Part shown: in pieces, positions 15,038 to 24,312 of the stretch | Numbering within the stretch: position 1 is the stretch's first letter | How the letters are laid out: the number at the start of each line of letters is the position of its first letter | Assembly: GCF_002251435.1 (NCBI RefSeq) | Contig: NZ_NPJI01000018.1 | Location: 1 to 49,553 of the forward strand | Origin: Prevotella sp. P2-180 | GTDB taxonomy: Bacteria > Bacteroidota > Bacteroidia > Bacteroidales > Bacteroidaceae | DNA length: 49,553 nt | Direction: 5' to 3' | The notes under the pieces: model-generated | What the model was told of the DNA's origin: nothing | Seen by the model: the letters and a program-made list of their open reading frames with translations, nothing else | Database searches by the model: none | Made by a program: the position numbers and the translations under genes

Positions 15038-17550
15038 AGTCTGAAAGTTAGTCCAAGGCTCACCTCGTAGGTCTTTGCCTTCACATTATCGTGATACTTA
15101 TAGAATGTGTCGCGGTAATAGTATGAGCCTGAAAGGTTTAGGGCTACATTTTCGCCCAGTGTAAGCAACATTCGCGGATTAATGACAAGTAGCGTGGCGT
15201 TGCCCTTGTCGCCTTGGGCATTGAGATATATGGGGTCGATGGTCTCCAGGTCCTTGCCCTCGTAGCCCTTCCATGTGTAGATGCGATAATAGTGGGCGTT
15301 GAGGTACAGACATCCAACACGTCCGAAATCGAGAATGGTGTTTGCCTTCACGCTGAATCCGCTGCCGAGGTTGTAGTCGCGGTCTATCACGTTATAGTGG
15401 TCGCTGAGCGAACCGCCGAGCAGTATTCCGCTGAGGAAGATGCGCTGTTCGAGACTTGAGAGATTGCCGATGCGGGGGAATTTGTAGATGACTCCAGGAC
15501 CTACCGACGCTGCCTCTGAGATGCGGAACGGCACGAGATTGGTGCCGTCCTTCACTGGCTGTGAGTCGAAGTAGTTGAAATGCTGGAAGATACCTATTTC
15601 GGTTGTCATGTTTTTGCCTGCCGCAAGAGGTACTCCCCATAGTCGTCCAAGCAGGTGTACACCACTGATGAGCGGCTGGTTGCCACTGAAGTTTAGGGTA
15701 AGGTCGGCGGTGAAATAGTCGTAAGGCTTTGTTGTTTCCTCGTTATACGGGTCGCCATACTGCAGGAGAAGGTTGACAAACGGCGAGTGTTCGCCCCGCG
15801 AAAAAGAGTTGTTGTCGGCAAGATAACGGTCGCCCACGGTGATGCCGAGTCTCACGGGTATACTGTTGTAGTCGTGATACTTGGCATTGTCGTGTCTCAC
15901 CCTCCATGCGTCGCCGTGGATGATTCGGTTCAGCCCCTTTATTGGACAGACAAGTGTGCTCAGAAACTCACGCATGAATCGCGGGAAGCCACGCTTACTG
16001 TCGTCGAGAATAAGGTCTGAAAGCCTATACGTCACCTCTCCGATGCAGATGCCGCCCATGGTTGTGGCCATGAGGTCGTTGATGGCAGGCGGCTCTATCT
16101 CGCAGATGGTTTCCCACATAAGGCTTCCGCAGAACGAGAATGGTGCCGACTCCCAGAATGTCAAGCCGTTGCTGCGTGCCGCGTTAAAATACAAGCCTCC
16201 GTGATAGGGATGTGCGAAGAGATTGGTGGAAAACTGGTCGTTGTCCCACACAAATCCCGTCTCTAAATTATGTTTTACGGTATGTATGCTGATTTTCGCA
16301 AACTCCTCGTTCATCACATAACTGTCAAACGCCCACACTCCGGCATTGATGCCAAACACCTCAAGGGCTGCAAGCCAGGGGCGTTTTGGGGAGGATAGAG
16401 GATAGTTGGCAGTAGATAGATAAGACGATTCTCTATCCTCTTCACTCTTCCTTCTACCGTCTTTATTAAAATACTTCAACGTCACTCCCGCCTCTAAGAT
16501 GGCTCGGGTGCGATAGTGCGAGGCATGGTGATAGTAGCGGGTGTCGCCTACGCCTATACTGGCAAAGGCACCAAGTGTGGGAGTGATCTGACAGTCAGCG
16601 TTAATACGGGCCTGAAGCGAGTAGAGGCGTTCGGGGGTTGAGGCAGCCTCGTCGGCAAAGGTCTCTATATGATAGAAGCCCACATCGCCACTCAAGCTCC
16701 AACGGGGCGACAGCTGGAAGTACTGGCCTATGCGGTAGAAGAGTGCGGCGGAGAACTTCTCGTCGAGACCCATGAAATGGGTTCCCACACCTAATATATT
16801 ATATGTGGAACGGTTGCGGAAACGGACGCCAATGTTTCCTTTCGTCGACGTGCCGCCATAGAGAAGCATGTCGATACGGGTCTTTGGATTGACGTTCACA
16901 AGTCCTATCTTGTGTGCCACCGTGTCGCGACTGTAGTTTATGATACCAACCTGTACTCCTCGGGGATGGCTGTTGCAGGCATTGAACAGTCCGAACTGCG
17001 AACCATTAAGGGTGTCGGCAAAATTATAAATGGCAAACTGCGCGCCTCGCATATACGACGAACTGACATTCGCCACGCTTGCCAGTTGCAGTCCCTTTTC
17101 CACACCCATCGACACATTGGTGAGTCCAGCCAGCTGTACTCCGCGCATCGGTGTGGCAGAAGCATTGGTGAATCCGGCCATCTGCAGTCCGTTGACATGC
17201 TTTGCAATGTTTGACACTCCAGACCATTGCACGCCACGCATGTCGCCATCTACACCGTTGACGAATCCAGCCACTTGCAGTCCGGAAGCCTTTCCCCTGG
17301 TCAGGGCAGAGAGCATGCCGAAGTTCACTCCCTTCATCTCGCCCCTTGCCACACTGGTAAAGACGCTTGCCTGCACGCCGTTGAGTGTGTCGACATTACC
17401 GAAAAGGGCTATATTGAACTTGCTATTGAGAAGAGAGTCGGCAGTCTTCTTGTTCACGCCAACACCAATATTCCCGAACCTGTATTTCTGTGCGGATACA
17501 CTAACGGTCATGATGACCAAAACAGCCAAAAACAATCTTCTGTTCCTCAT
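15034..17550 (-). CDS. Outer-membrane DUF3943 protein with N-terminal LA_2272-like repeats
   Basis: An 838-residue protein with a Sec signal (residues 1-20). Residues about 55-225 form repeats of roughly 20-22 residues with the pattern GVQxAGxxNxS...GLQxxG, resembling the LA_2272 surface repeats and probably a beta-solenoid. From about 245 onward the composition is barrel-like with many aromatic strands and a final VSLGLTFRL. The central part (WxAALEVFGINAGVWAFDSY, PFSFCGSLMWETICE) resembles DUF3943 proteins. It is probably a surface or outer-membrane structure of unknown role. Residues near 370-395 look like a low-complexity insertion encoded by an inverted heptamer repeat. It is coupled to the methyltransferase gene. 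Confidence 0.7.
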   Translation of the reverse strand: MRNRRLFLAVLVIMTVSVSAQKYRFGNIGVGVNKKTADSLLNSKFNIALFGNVDTLNGVQASVFTSVARGEMKGVNFGMLSALTRGKASGLQVAGFVNGVDGDMRGVQWSGVSNIAKHVNGLQMAGFTNASATPMRGVQLAGLTNVSMGVEKGLQLASVANVSSSYMRGAQFAIYNFADTLNGSQFGLFNACNSHPRGVQVGIINYSRDTVAHKIGLVNVNPKTRIDMLLYGGTSTKGNIGVRFRNRSTYNILGVGTHFMGLDEKFSAALFYRIGQYFQLSPRWSLSGDVGFYHIETFADEAASTPERLYSLQARINADCQITPTLGAFASIGVGDTRYYHHASHYRTRAILEAGVTLKYFNKDGRRKSEEDRESSYLSTANYPLSSPKRPWLAALEVFGINAGVWAFDSYVMNEEFAKISIHTVKHNLETGFVWDNDQFSTNLFAHPYHGGLYFNAARSNGLTFWESAPFSFCGSLMWETICEIEPPAINDLMATTMGGICIGEVTYRLSDLILDDSKRGFPRFMREFLSTLVCPIKGLNRIIHGDAWRVRHDNAKYHDYNSIPVRLGITVGDRYLADNNSFSRGEHSPFVNLLLQYGDPYNEETTKPYDYFTADLTLNFSGNQPLISGVHLLGRLWGVPLAAGKNMTTEIGIFQHFNYFDSQPVKDGTNLVPFRISEAASVGPGVIYKFPRIGNLSSLEQRIFLSGILLGGSLSDHYNVIDRDYNLGSGFSVKANTILDFGRVGCLYLNAHYYRIYTWKGYEGKDLETIDPIYLNAQGDKGNATLLVINPRMLLTLGENVALNLSGSYYYRDTFYKYHDNVKAKTYEVSLGLTFRL
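16391..16440. repeat. Inverted heptamer repeat within the DUF3943 gene
   Basis: GAGGATAGAG at 16391-16400 is the exact reverse complement of CTCTATCCTC at 16431-16440; the left side is the heptamer GAGGATA repeated. It encodes a polar stretch (RKSEEDRESSYLSTANYPLS) that looks unlike the surrounding barrel sequence. Confidence 0.55.
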
Positions 17551-17579
17551 AAACGTTACTTTTTTTAGGATTTACGCTG

Positions 17580-17611
17580 CAAAATTAGCAAAAAAATCCT
17601 TTTTCCCCAAA
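17580..17611 (-). promoter_or_regulatory. Promoter of the DUF3943-methyltransferase unit
   Basis: On the minus strand TTTG (17608-17611) and TAATTTTG (17580-17587) are 20 nt apart, about 30 nt before the ATG at 17550. Confidence 0.7.
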
Positions 17612-17629
17612 TAATAGAAATAAAATGCC

Positions 17630-17637
17630 TACCTTTG
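17630..17637 (+). promoter_or_regulatory. -7 box of the thioesterase gene
   Basis: TACCTTTG followed by CACC is a good -7 element 34 nt before the ATG at 17672. No clear TTTG lies 19-20 nt upstream. It is divergent from the promoter at 17580-17611. Confidence 0.55.
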
Positions 17638-17671
17638 CACCAATTATTATATACAAACAGGATAAAAAAAA

Positions 17672-18040
17672 ATGGAAATAGGTAAATCACACACCAGTTA
17701 TTTGACAGTGGACGAAACAAACACTGCCATTGCCATCGGTTCGGGCGACATGCCCGTGCTGGCCACACCAGCCATGATGGCACTTATGGAAAATGCTGCC
17801 ATGCTGGCAGTAAAGGATTGTATGCCGGAAGGACGCACCACCGTGGGCGGTCACATAGAGTCGTCACACCTGAAGCCGTCGCCTATAGGTGCGAAGGTGG
17901 AAGCCACGGCTGTGCTTGAGAAAATCGACGGAAAGAAGCTGCATTTCAAAGTTTCCGCCCGACAGGGTGAAACGCTCATCGGTGAAGGCACTCATCTGAG
18001 GTTCATCGTAGACCGCGAGCGTTTCATGAGTTCGTTATAA
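17672..18040 (+). CDS. Hot-dog thioesterase, FlK-like
   Basis: A 122-residue hot-dog-fold protein. The segment TPAMMALMENAAMLAV carries a Thr and Glu like the catalytic Thr/Glu of the fluoroacetyl-CoA thioesterase FlK, and VGGHIESSHLKPSPIG carries the conserved histidine with the following LKPSPIG turn. It probably hydrolyses a short acyl-CoA thioester. The natural substrate is unknown for most members; fluoroacetyl-CoA is unlikely in this organism. It is monocistronic and convergent with the lyase gene 7 nt away. Confidence 0.85.
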   Translation: MEIGKSHTSYLTVDETNTAIAIGSGDMPVLATPAMMALMENAAMLAVKDCMPEGRTTVGGHIESSHLKPSPIGAKVEATAVLEKIDGKKLHFKVSARQGETLIGEGTHLRFIVDRERFMSSL

Positions 18041-18047
18041 AAACAGC

Positions 18048-19844
18048 TCAACTTCCCTCTGCCTCCTTTATTACTTTAATCACGCTCCTGCCCTTGACGG
18101 ATAGCACAATACGCCACAGGCCGTCGGGCCACATCGACTGCATCATCGGGTCAAACTTGTCGGCAAGGGGTTCCACCTTCACGTCTACCACGGCATTGTT
18201 CATGCGCAGGCGACAACTGCCGAGAAGTATGCCGCTTTCATCCACTTTCGGCTCAACGGCGGAAAGGAGCATAAGCTGCTGCGGAGCATTGCCGCGTGAG
18301 AGTTCATAACTGTCGTCTATGGTGACTATGCCACGACGGTCTATTGAAACCTTGCGCGTCCAGCGCTTCACGCCGGCACTGTCAGGATAAGCACCGGCAA
18401 TGTCCATCTCCAACGCGCCTTTCCTGTATTTCACGTTGCGTGCGGCATACCGCTTGCCGTTCTTCTGGTCGCAGTTGTTTATCTTTGGAAGATTGTGATA
18501 GGCCGACTGCATGGTCCAGATGTCATATCTTCCCTTGCCGAAGGTTTGGGAGGTATACTCCCCTACTCCAGGGTCGACAAGCACAGGTTTTCCTCCGTCG
18601 TAAACCACAAAGCTGCCCACGTCGTTATGGTTGTGGCTCTCGTCGTTGTGGCCGCCCTTCATTGCCACAAACATGCCGTTTCGGCGCGCTGAGAATATCT
18701 GCAGGCGTGGCAGCCAGTTGTCAGCCATCTGCGGTTCGCGAGGCTCCACCTTGCTGAACTTGTCGAGCATGCTCAGAAACACCAGTTCCCGGCCGAGAGT
18801 AGGATAGTTGCCGCTTTTGTCATACATTCCCGAAGCGTCGCTCCAAAAGCCTTTTTCCCGGGCCACATAAGCGGCAAACTCCTGCATCGTCACGTCGCCG
18901 GTCATCACTCCGATGACATACATCACGTTTGGCTGCTGCACAAGGCGGTTACCATGAGAATCGGCGAAATTAAGGCAGTATCCGTCGGCAATGTATGTGG
19001 AATAGCAGTAGGAAGCCATACGCAGTAGCTTTGGAGATAGTTCTACCCTCTTCCCTCTACCCTCCAACGACAATATACAGTCGTACATCGAGGCGGCGGC
19101 ACGGTCCCAATACGTCGGGCCCTCGTCGCATCCACCATCGTCGGGATAAGCATCCACAAAACATTTCATGGCGGCCTCTATCTGCGAGAAGGCTCTGTCG
19201 GCTCTCAACGTGTCGTGCTCACATTCAGTCACGCTTACCGCCCAATTTGAGCATATCCAGGGATTCCAGTTCATGCCGGCACGCTTCCACCAGTGGTCGT
19301 GCTCCAAGGCTGGAACAAGTATTCTACGCTCCATCTCTGTGTCTATCCTCTTCATCAAGAGCGGCGAAAACTCCTCCAGCTGCTTTGCGAGGGCTCTTTT
19401 TGTCCATGCCACGAGACCCGCCGTCTCGGCATTAAACAAATCGACGTTCTGGTCGTCTGGCAGCATTATCTTCGTACCGTAATGGGCAGGCAGTCCCCAC
19501 CACGTCTCCTCCAGTGTACTCATCAGCCCATCTATGATGTCGCCCATGAAGCGTCCCTTGCCTTCAGCCACCTCTGCCATGACCAAAGCGGCAAGCTGCC
19601 TGCGCTTGGCAAACGTGGCAGCCTCATAACGGGTGCGGTTGCCATTGGTCTTGAACTCTGAAAACAACCGGGCACTGGGCGAAAGCCATGGCTTGCCCGC
19701 ATACTGCTCGCCATAGCGTATGTAACTCTCGCGTACGTCAGGCCAAAGAGCAAGATTCCTTCTCACGGCATCCATCATCTCGTCGGCCATCACGTTCATG
19801 ACCGACAGTGCCAATAAGGTAAAAGTAATGAATAGTTTGCGCAT
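18048..19844 (-). CDS. Heparinase II/III-family polysaccharide lyase-like protein
   Basis: A 598-residue secreted protein with a Sec signal (residues 1-20, ending VMADE). The N-terminal part resembles an alpha/alpha toroid with many Trp and Tyr (HWWKRAGMNWNPWICSNW). The C-terminal half carries the heparinase II/III motif GGHNDESHNHNDVGSFVVYD, which includes metal- and substrate-binding histidines, and then DPGVGEY. Family members cleave uronic-acid polysaccharides by beta-elimination. There is no lipobox, so it is probably periplasmic. It stands alone rather than in a SusCD locus, so its glycan is unknown. A weak -7 box (TATTTTTG) lies at 19897-19904. Confidence 0.82.
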   Translation of the reverse strand: MRKLFITFTLLALSVMNVMADEMMDAVRRNLALWPDVRESYIRYGEQYAGKPWLSPSARLFSEFKTNGNRTRYEAATFAKRRQLAALVMAEVAEGKGRFMGDIIDGLMSTLEETWWGLPAHYGTKIMLPDDQNVDLFNAETAGLVAWTKRALAKQLEEFSPLLMKRIDTEMERRILVPALEHDHWWKRAGMNWNPWICSNWAVSVTECEHDTLRADRAFSQIEAAMKCFVDAYPDDGGCDEGPTYWDRAAASMYDCILSLEGRGKRVELSPKLLRMASYCYSTYIADGYCLNFADSHGNRLVQQPNVMYVIGVMTGDVTMQEFAAYVAREKGFWSDASGMYDKSGNYPTLGRELVFLSMLDKFSKVEPREPQMADNWLPRLQIFSARRNGMFVAMKGGHNDESHNHNDVGSFVVYDGGKPVLVDPGVGEYTSQTFGKGRYDIWTMQSAYHNLPKINNCDQKNGKRYAARNVKYRKGALEMDIAGAYPDSAGVKRWTRKVSIDRRGIVTIDDSYELSRGNAPQQLMLLSAVEPKVDESGILLGSCRLRMNNAVVDVKVEPLADKFDPMMQSMWPDGLWRIVLSVKGRSVIKVIKEAEGS

Positions 19845-20078
19845 AGTTCTATATAAATTAATACAATATTGCCGTGCATATTAATACACGCCAATGCAAA
19901 AATACTGCTTTTTCTGATATTATAACCACACCTATTTGTTAAATATATATAAACGAGGAACAATTCCATTGAAAAAAATAACACTTTATCAGTTTTATTA
20001 TTACATTTGCAGAAAAAACGAACAATATCCTACTCATTTCAACCATAACTGAAACAATATATATTAAAACAAAACAAT

Positions 20079-22100
20079 ATGAGATATAAGGAGAACAAAT
20101 CATACCAACTCCTGAAAGAAATGGCATCCACAATGACAAGAACAATGAGGAAAATACTTGAAACGGACGATGTGGATGCTGTTGGGGACGAACTACTTCG
20201 CGACGTACTTAAAATGTACGGTGCAGGTAGGGTCTTTGTCATATATGAACAAAAAGGAAAACTCAACATTATTGAAACAGTTGCAGATGGAGTAGAGCCG
20301 TTCCCGAAAGATTTCTACAAAACATTCAAATGGCATGCCATTTGGAAAAACGCCATAGAAAACAATACTTATGTCATGATTGACGACGTGGAGACGCTTG
20401 GCGACGAATATGCCGATTTGCGCAGTGAACTCCTGAAACTCAAGGTGAGGTCACACGCGTCAGTCCCACTGAAGATAAAGCAACACGAAATAAAAGGAGT
20501 GCTCGGCATCGACTTCATGGACCAGACATACCACTGGGAAACCGACGACCTCGAATGGCTGTTCAACACTGCCAACACAATGCTGATGTGGCGACAACTC
20601 AAACTGTCGCAGGAAAAGGTAAAGGTAGAACGAGCCAATTCTGAAGACGTGCTTGAAAAAATGCCTATCGGACTGATCTCATTCGACATCGACGGAAATG
20701 CCACTCGCATCAATTCCAAGGCACTCGAACTGTTTGGGTTCAAGGACTTCAGCGTGCTTTCAAACTTCAACATCTTCACCTCGCCATTGCTGTGCAGCCA
20801 GACGAAAGACGAGATAAGACGCCGGCCGTACTACGACTCCTTCTTCTACTACCACCAAGGCTACTCGCCCGAGTCGCAGTCAAACGTGCCGCCCGAAAGC
20901 CGGACAATACGCATCGACACAAGATACAGCAAGATATACGACAACGACGGCAACCACCGCGGCTACCTCGGAGCATATATCGACCGCTCCGTCGAGACAT
21001 CAACCGACGAGAAAGTGCGCGACCTCGACGATATCATATCCATGACCGCCGAAGTGGCACAGATAGGATATGCCAGAATAAACATCATGACCGACGTGGG
21101 ATATGCCACCCGACAATGGTATGTCAACAACGGAATGGCAGTCAACGACCAGTATCGCGGACTCGATTTCTTCACCAGAGCCCTTCATCCCGACGACCGG
21201 CATCTGATCACCGACTTCCGCGAGGCGGCAAAACGAGGCGAAAACCCCAAGCTGCAGGCACTGGTTAGAGTAAACGAAAAAGACGGCCACTGGGACTACC
21301 AAAAAGTGTTCTCGGCGGTCACGAAATTCGACCCCGAACACAACGTGGTGGAAGTAAGCGCAATAACACAAAACGTGACCGAACAGATAGCCATGGAACA
21401 AAACCTCATTGAGGCAAAGGAACGAGCCGAGTCGGCCGACAAGATGAAGACGGCATTCCTCGCGTCGATGAGCCATGAGATACGCACACCGCTGAACTCC
21501 ATCATAGGCTTCTCACGACTTCTGTGCCAGGACGACATAAACAAGAAAGACAAAGGTGAAATAGTACAAATAGTAGAGAAAAACAACCAAATGCTGCTGC
21601 AGATCGTCTCCGACCTGCTCGACCTTTCGCAACTCGAGGCGGGAAGCATGCAATTCTCACAAGACGACGTTGACGTCAACAAGCTCTGCAACGACGTTGC
21701 CATGTCTACTATGCTGAAGGTGAAACAAGGCGTAAAGGTCATCACCCACTGCGGCAAACCACAACTTACGATAAAGAGCGACCTCGGCCGTCTGACCCAA
21801 GTATTGGTAAACTTTGCAAGCAACGCGGCGAAGTTCACATCCGAAGGCCATGTGAAGATAGGATACTTCTTAGTGGGCACCGACACCATACACTTCTACG
21901 TGGAAGACACCGGCATCGGCATTCCACCCGAGATGCACTCCCGCATATTCGACCGTTTCACCAAGGTCAACGCCTTCTCCCAAGGAGCGGGCATAGGACT
22001 TGAGATAAGCCGCGCCATCACCCACCACCTCGGCGGCGAGATTGGCGTCGACAGCGAACCGGGCAAAGGCTCCACATTCTGGTTCGAGCTGAAGATGTGA
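20079..22100 (+). CDS. Cytoplasmic sensor histidine kinase with GAF and PAS domains
   Basis: A 673-residue kinase without transmembrane segments. A GAF domain covers about 20-170, two PAS domains about 190-310 and 320-440. The dimerisation domain has the phosphorylated histidine in FLASMSHEIRTPLNSIIGF (His466). The ATPase domain shows ASNAAKF, VEDTGIGIPPE, GAGIGLEISRAI and GKGSTFWFEL. There is no receiver domain, no HTH domain and no response regulator nearby, so it is an orphan kinase. It probably senses a cytoplasmic small molecule or redox signal. A TACATTTG box lies at 20002-20009, giving a leader of about 65 nt. Confidence 0.9.
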   Translation: MRYKENKSYQLLKEMASTMTRTMRKILETDDVDAVGDELLRDVLKMYGAGRVFVIYEQKGKLNIIETVADGVEPFPKDFYKTFKWHAIWKNAIENNTYVMIDDVETLGDEYADLRSELLKLKVRSHASVPLKIKQHEIKGVLGIDFMDQTYHWETDDLEWLFNTANTMLMWRQLKLSQEKVKVERANSEDVLEKMPIGLISFDIDGNATRINSKALELFGFKDFSVLSNFNIFTSPLLCSQTKDEIRRRPYYDSFFYYHQGYSPESQSNVPPESRTIRIDTRYSKIYDNDGNHRGYLGAYIDRSVETSTDEKVRDLDDIISMTAEVAQIGYARINIMTDVGYATRQWYVNNGMAVNDQYRGLDFFTRALHPDDRHLITDFREAAKRGENPKLQALVRVNEKDGHWDYQKVFSAVTKFDPEHNVVEVSAITQNVTEQIAMEQNLIEAKERAESADKMKTAFLASMSHEIRTPLNSIIGFSRLLCQDDINKKDKGEIVQIVEKNNQMLLQIVSDLLDLSQLEAGSMQFSQDDVDVNKLCNDVAMSTMLKVKQGVKVITHCGKPQLTIKSDLGRLTQVLVNFASNAAKFTSEGHVKIGYFLVGTDTIHFYVEDTGIGIPPEMHSRIFDRFTKVNAFSQGAGIGLEISRAITHHLGGEIGVDSEPGKGSTFWFELKM

Positions 22101-22132
22101 TTTACTGTATCCTCAACGAATGGCTTTACCTC

Positions 22133-23056
22133 TCAGAACACCGACTCCTCAGTCATGGTAGTGAGCAGCTCAAGCATCTTCATGCCCACCACCGAATTAC
22201 CCTTGGCATTGAGCCTTGGACTCCACACCGCCACCGAATAGTTGCCCGGACACACGGCGGCAATGCCTCCCCCCACTCCACTTTTCCCGGGAAGTCCCAC
22301 AAGGAAGGAGAAGTCGCCAGCCTCGTCGTAAAACCCGCATGTCTGCATCACGGCATTCATGCGCTTCACCTGCGACGTGGTAAGCCTCACGCCCGAATGA
22401 CAGAACTCACGCCTATGGTCGGCAAAGGGCAGGAAAGCCTGCGCAAGCTGGCAGCACGTCATCTCTACACTACAAATACGATAATAAAGCCTCAGCACAC
22501 GGTCTATGTCGCCTTCGAGGTTGTTATGAAACTTCAGCACATTGGCTATTGCCGCATTAAGATAGCCACAGGAATATTCAGAAAGGGCCACCTCATCGTT
22601 ATAGCCGATGGAAGTGTCGTTTGAAATGGAACGAACGAAACATATAAAATCCTCTTCAGGATTCTCCAGGCGCGAAGCGAGAATGTCAGCCACTACTATC
22701 GCCCCCGCATTGATAAACGGATTGCGTGGCTTTCCGAATTCCAGTTCGAGCTGCACGAGCGAGTTAAACGATGCACCCGACGGTTCCCTTCCCATCCTTT
22801 TCCACACCTTGTCGCCTTCGAGGCTCAAAGCCATGGCGAGCGAAAACACCTTTGATATGCTTTGAATGGAGAATCTCACGTCAGAGTCTCCCACTGCATA
22901 TCGTCTCCCGTCGAGCGTCTCTACACACATTCCCGTCTGTTCGGGGTTTACCTCGGCAAGAGCCGGGATATAAGTCGCCTGTCGTCCCATTGCCTGCATC
23001 GGCAACACAGTCTCATAGATTTCATTGATTATTTTCTGGTAGTTCATAGACTTCAT
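22133..23056 (-). CDS. glsA: Glutaminase A
   Basis: A 307-residue serine-type glutaminase of the beta-lactamase-like fold, converting glutamine to glutamate and ammonia. The Ser-x-x-Lys motif is SISK, with nucleophile Ser66 and Lys69, preceded by RFSIQ. Other conserved segments are PFINAGAIV, the NDEVALSEYSCGYLNAA region, and GLPGKSGVGGGI near the C-terminus. The length matches E. coli YbaS/YneH. It could help acid resistance or nitrogen supply. The start at 23056 or three codons later are both possible. It converges with the histidine kinase gene 32 nt away. Confidence 0.93.
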   Translation of the reverse strand: MKSMNYQKIINEIYETVLPMQAMGRQATYIPALAEVNPEQTGMCVETLDGRRYAVGDSDVRFSIQSISKVFSLAMALSLEGDKVWKRMGREPSGASFNSLVQLELEFGKPRNPFINAGAIVVADILASRLENPEEDFICFVRSISNDTSIGYNDEVALSEYSCGYLNAAIANVLKFHNNLEGDIDRVLRLYYRICSVEMTCCQLAQAFLPFADHRREFCHSGVRLTTSQVKRMNAVMQTCGFYDEAGDFSFLVGLPGKSGVGGGIAAVCPGNYSVAVWSPRLNAKGNSVVGMKMLELLTTMTEESVF

Positions 23057-23095
23057 GGTTTTTCACTTGTTTTCTATTTCTTTTTTTGGTTGGTG

Positions 23096-23103
23096 CAAAG
23101 GTA
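23096..23103 (-). promoter_or_regulatory. -7 box of glsA
   Basis: TACCTTTG on the minus strand lies 40 nt before the glsA ATG; GTTG, 20 nt further upstream (23124-23127), is a partial -33 element. Confidence 0.55.
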
Positions 23104-23151
23104 ATGTCTTTTTCCGTTATAAACAACATTTTCCCATTATTTTTTATAAAA

Positions 23152-23183
23152 GAAAGCTCCCCGTTTTTACTCGGAGAGCTTTC
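23152..23183 (-). terminator. Terminator of the SusCD-TlpA locus
   Basis: On the minus strand GAAAGCTCTCCG and CGGGGAGCTTTC form a stem of about 12 bp with one imperfect pair around an 8-nt loop, followed by TTTTATAAAAAAT. It lies 20 nt past the stop of the secreted-protein gene and shields glsA from read-through. Confidence 0.7.
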
Positions 23184-23204
23184 GCGTGTATAATAAAAGA
23201 GTAT

Positions 23205-24254
23205 TTACTTAGCAATGTATTTCTTACCATTGCGGATGTAGAGACCGCCACTCACCGGCTTCACTTTCATGCCTGAGAGATTGTAAACAGGAGCGTCGGC
23301 ATTGTCTGTTGACTCAACAGAAGTGATGCCTGTTGAAGGACCTCCATCACCCCATTTGATAGTAGCTGTGTAGACAGCGGCAGGATTGAGGTCGTTGTAG
23401 TACTTGTAATAATCAGAACAGATGACCATTGTGCCACCCTCTTCACCGATGTCGAATGATGAATTTTTGAAATCGGGAGAGAAGGCTATGGCGTCGTTTT
23501 CAACAACAAACGACAGATACCATGCTCCATTACCTGGATTTACATAGCTTGGCGAACCCCATGTGTATACAGCATCCTTCATGGATATTTTCTTTGTCTC
23601 GGCATTGTAGGTGAACTTAATCTCCTTGCCTTCCTTCACATAGTCTCTGAGCACATAGTGGTCGTCGAAGACGTCGATGTAGCAATTGCCACTCTGTGCA
23701 GTGGTCCATGTGCCGTTGTCGTAGGTGGCAGTGAAGGTCTTAAGAGGAGCATCGCCAGCTGTTTGGGGAGTGAGGGTGGACTTTCCGTAAGCATAAGCGG
23801 TTCTGCTTCCTTTTGCGCCATAGAACGCAGCCCACTCATTAATTTTAATTTCAGAGGCAGAGGCATTGAACGAACCTGTAACCAATGCGTCCTCAACGGG
23901 AGTTACCGTGCTTCCTTCCATAGTGTAGGGACGGAATGCGAAACCTATTCCACCGCTAGGGAACTGTTTGTCGGTGATGCTGAATGTCATCGTTGCGAGG
24001 TCGACAGTAGCGGTCATGTCAACATTACAGTTTGCGAAGTTGGTAAAAGTGATGGTCTTGTCGTCAACCTTCTTGATGGTCATAGTGTAGGTGTCAAAAG
24101 AGGATTCAACGCCCTGGATGCCTCCAGCCGTAAGCTTTGTCTTGCCTTCGGTAACGGTTTTGTACTCTCCCACGAGGTCATCCACTGTGATAGCCATCGA
24201 CTTTGGAGCTGCTGCCACGAGCAGCGCTGTGATAAATAGATAGAATTTCTTCAT
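23205..24254 (-). CDS. Secreted protein with type IX-like C-terminal sorting domain
   Basis: A 349-residue protein with a Sec signal (residues 1-21). The body is beta-rich with two similar-looking halves (TYTMTIKKVDDKTITFTNF and YIDVFDDHYVLRDY regions) and no enzyme motif that I recognise. The last 30 residues (APVYNLSGMKVKP ... GGLYIRNGKKYIAK) match the short C-terminal domain common in Prevotella secreted proteins and related to Por/type IX sorting signals. It is the last gene before the terminator at 23152-23183, 58 nt after the TlpA gene, so it may belong to the uptake operon. Function unknown. Confidence 0.7.
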   Translation of the reverse strand: MKKFYLFITALLVAAAPKSMAITVDDLVGEYKTVTEGKTKLTAGGIQGVESSFDTYTMTIKKVDDKTITFTNFANCNVDMTATVDLATMTFSITDKQFPSGGIGFAFRPYTMEGSTVTPVEDALVTGSFNASASEIKINEWAAFYGAKGSRTAYAYGKSTLTPQTAGDAPLKTFTATYDNGTWTTAQSGNCYIDVFDDHYVLRDYVKEGKEIKFTYNAETKKISMKDAVYTWGSPSYVNPGNGAWYLSFVVENDAIAFSPDFKNSSFDIGEEGGTMVICSDYYKYYNDLNPAAVYTATIKWGDGGPSTGITSVESTDNADAPVYNLSGMKVKPVSGGLYIRNGKKYIAK

Positions 24255-24312
24255 AATGTAATTTTGTATAATTTTGATTATTTAATTACTAATATGTTGT
24301 TTTTCTCTTTTT

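Noticed and set aside
19043..19065. CTACCCTC repeated within the lyase gene as a further array insertion
   Set aside because: Only two imperfect units without an inverted partner; this is within chance expectation for a coding sequence.
19845..20078. Gap between the lyase and histidine kinase genes searched for a small gene or RNA
   Set aside because: The region is A/T-rich with weak -7 boxes for both divergent genes; no ORF with coding character and no strong hairpin was seen.
22097..22624. Plus-strand frame overlapping the end of the histidine kinase gene and antisense to glsA
   Set aside because: The glsA frame contains complete glutaminase motifs, and the plus-strand frame has none.
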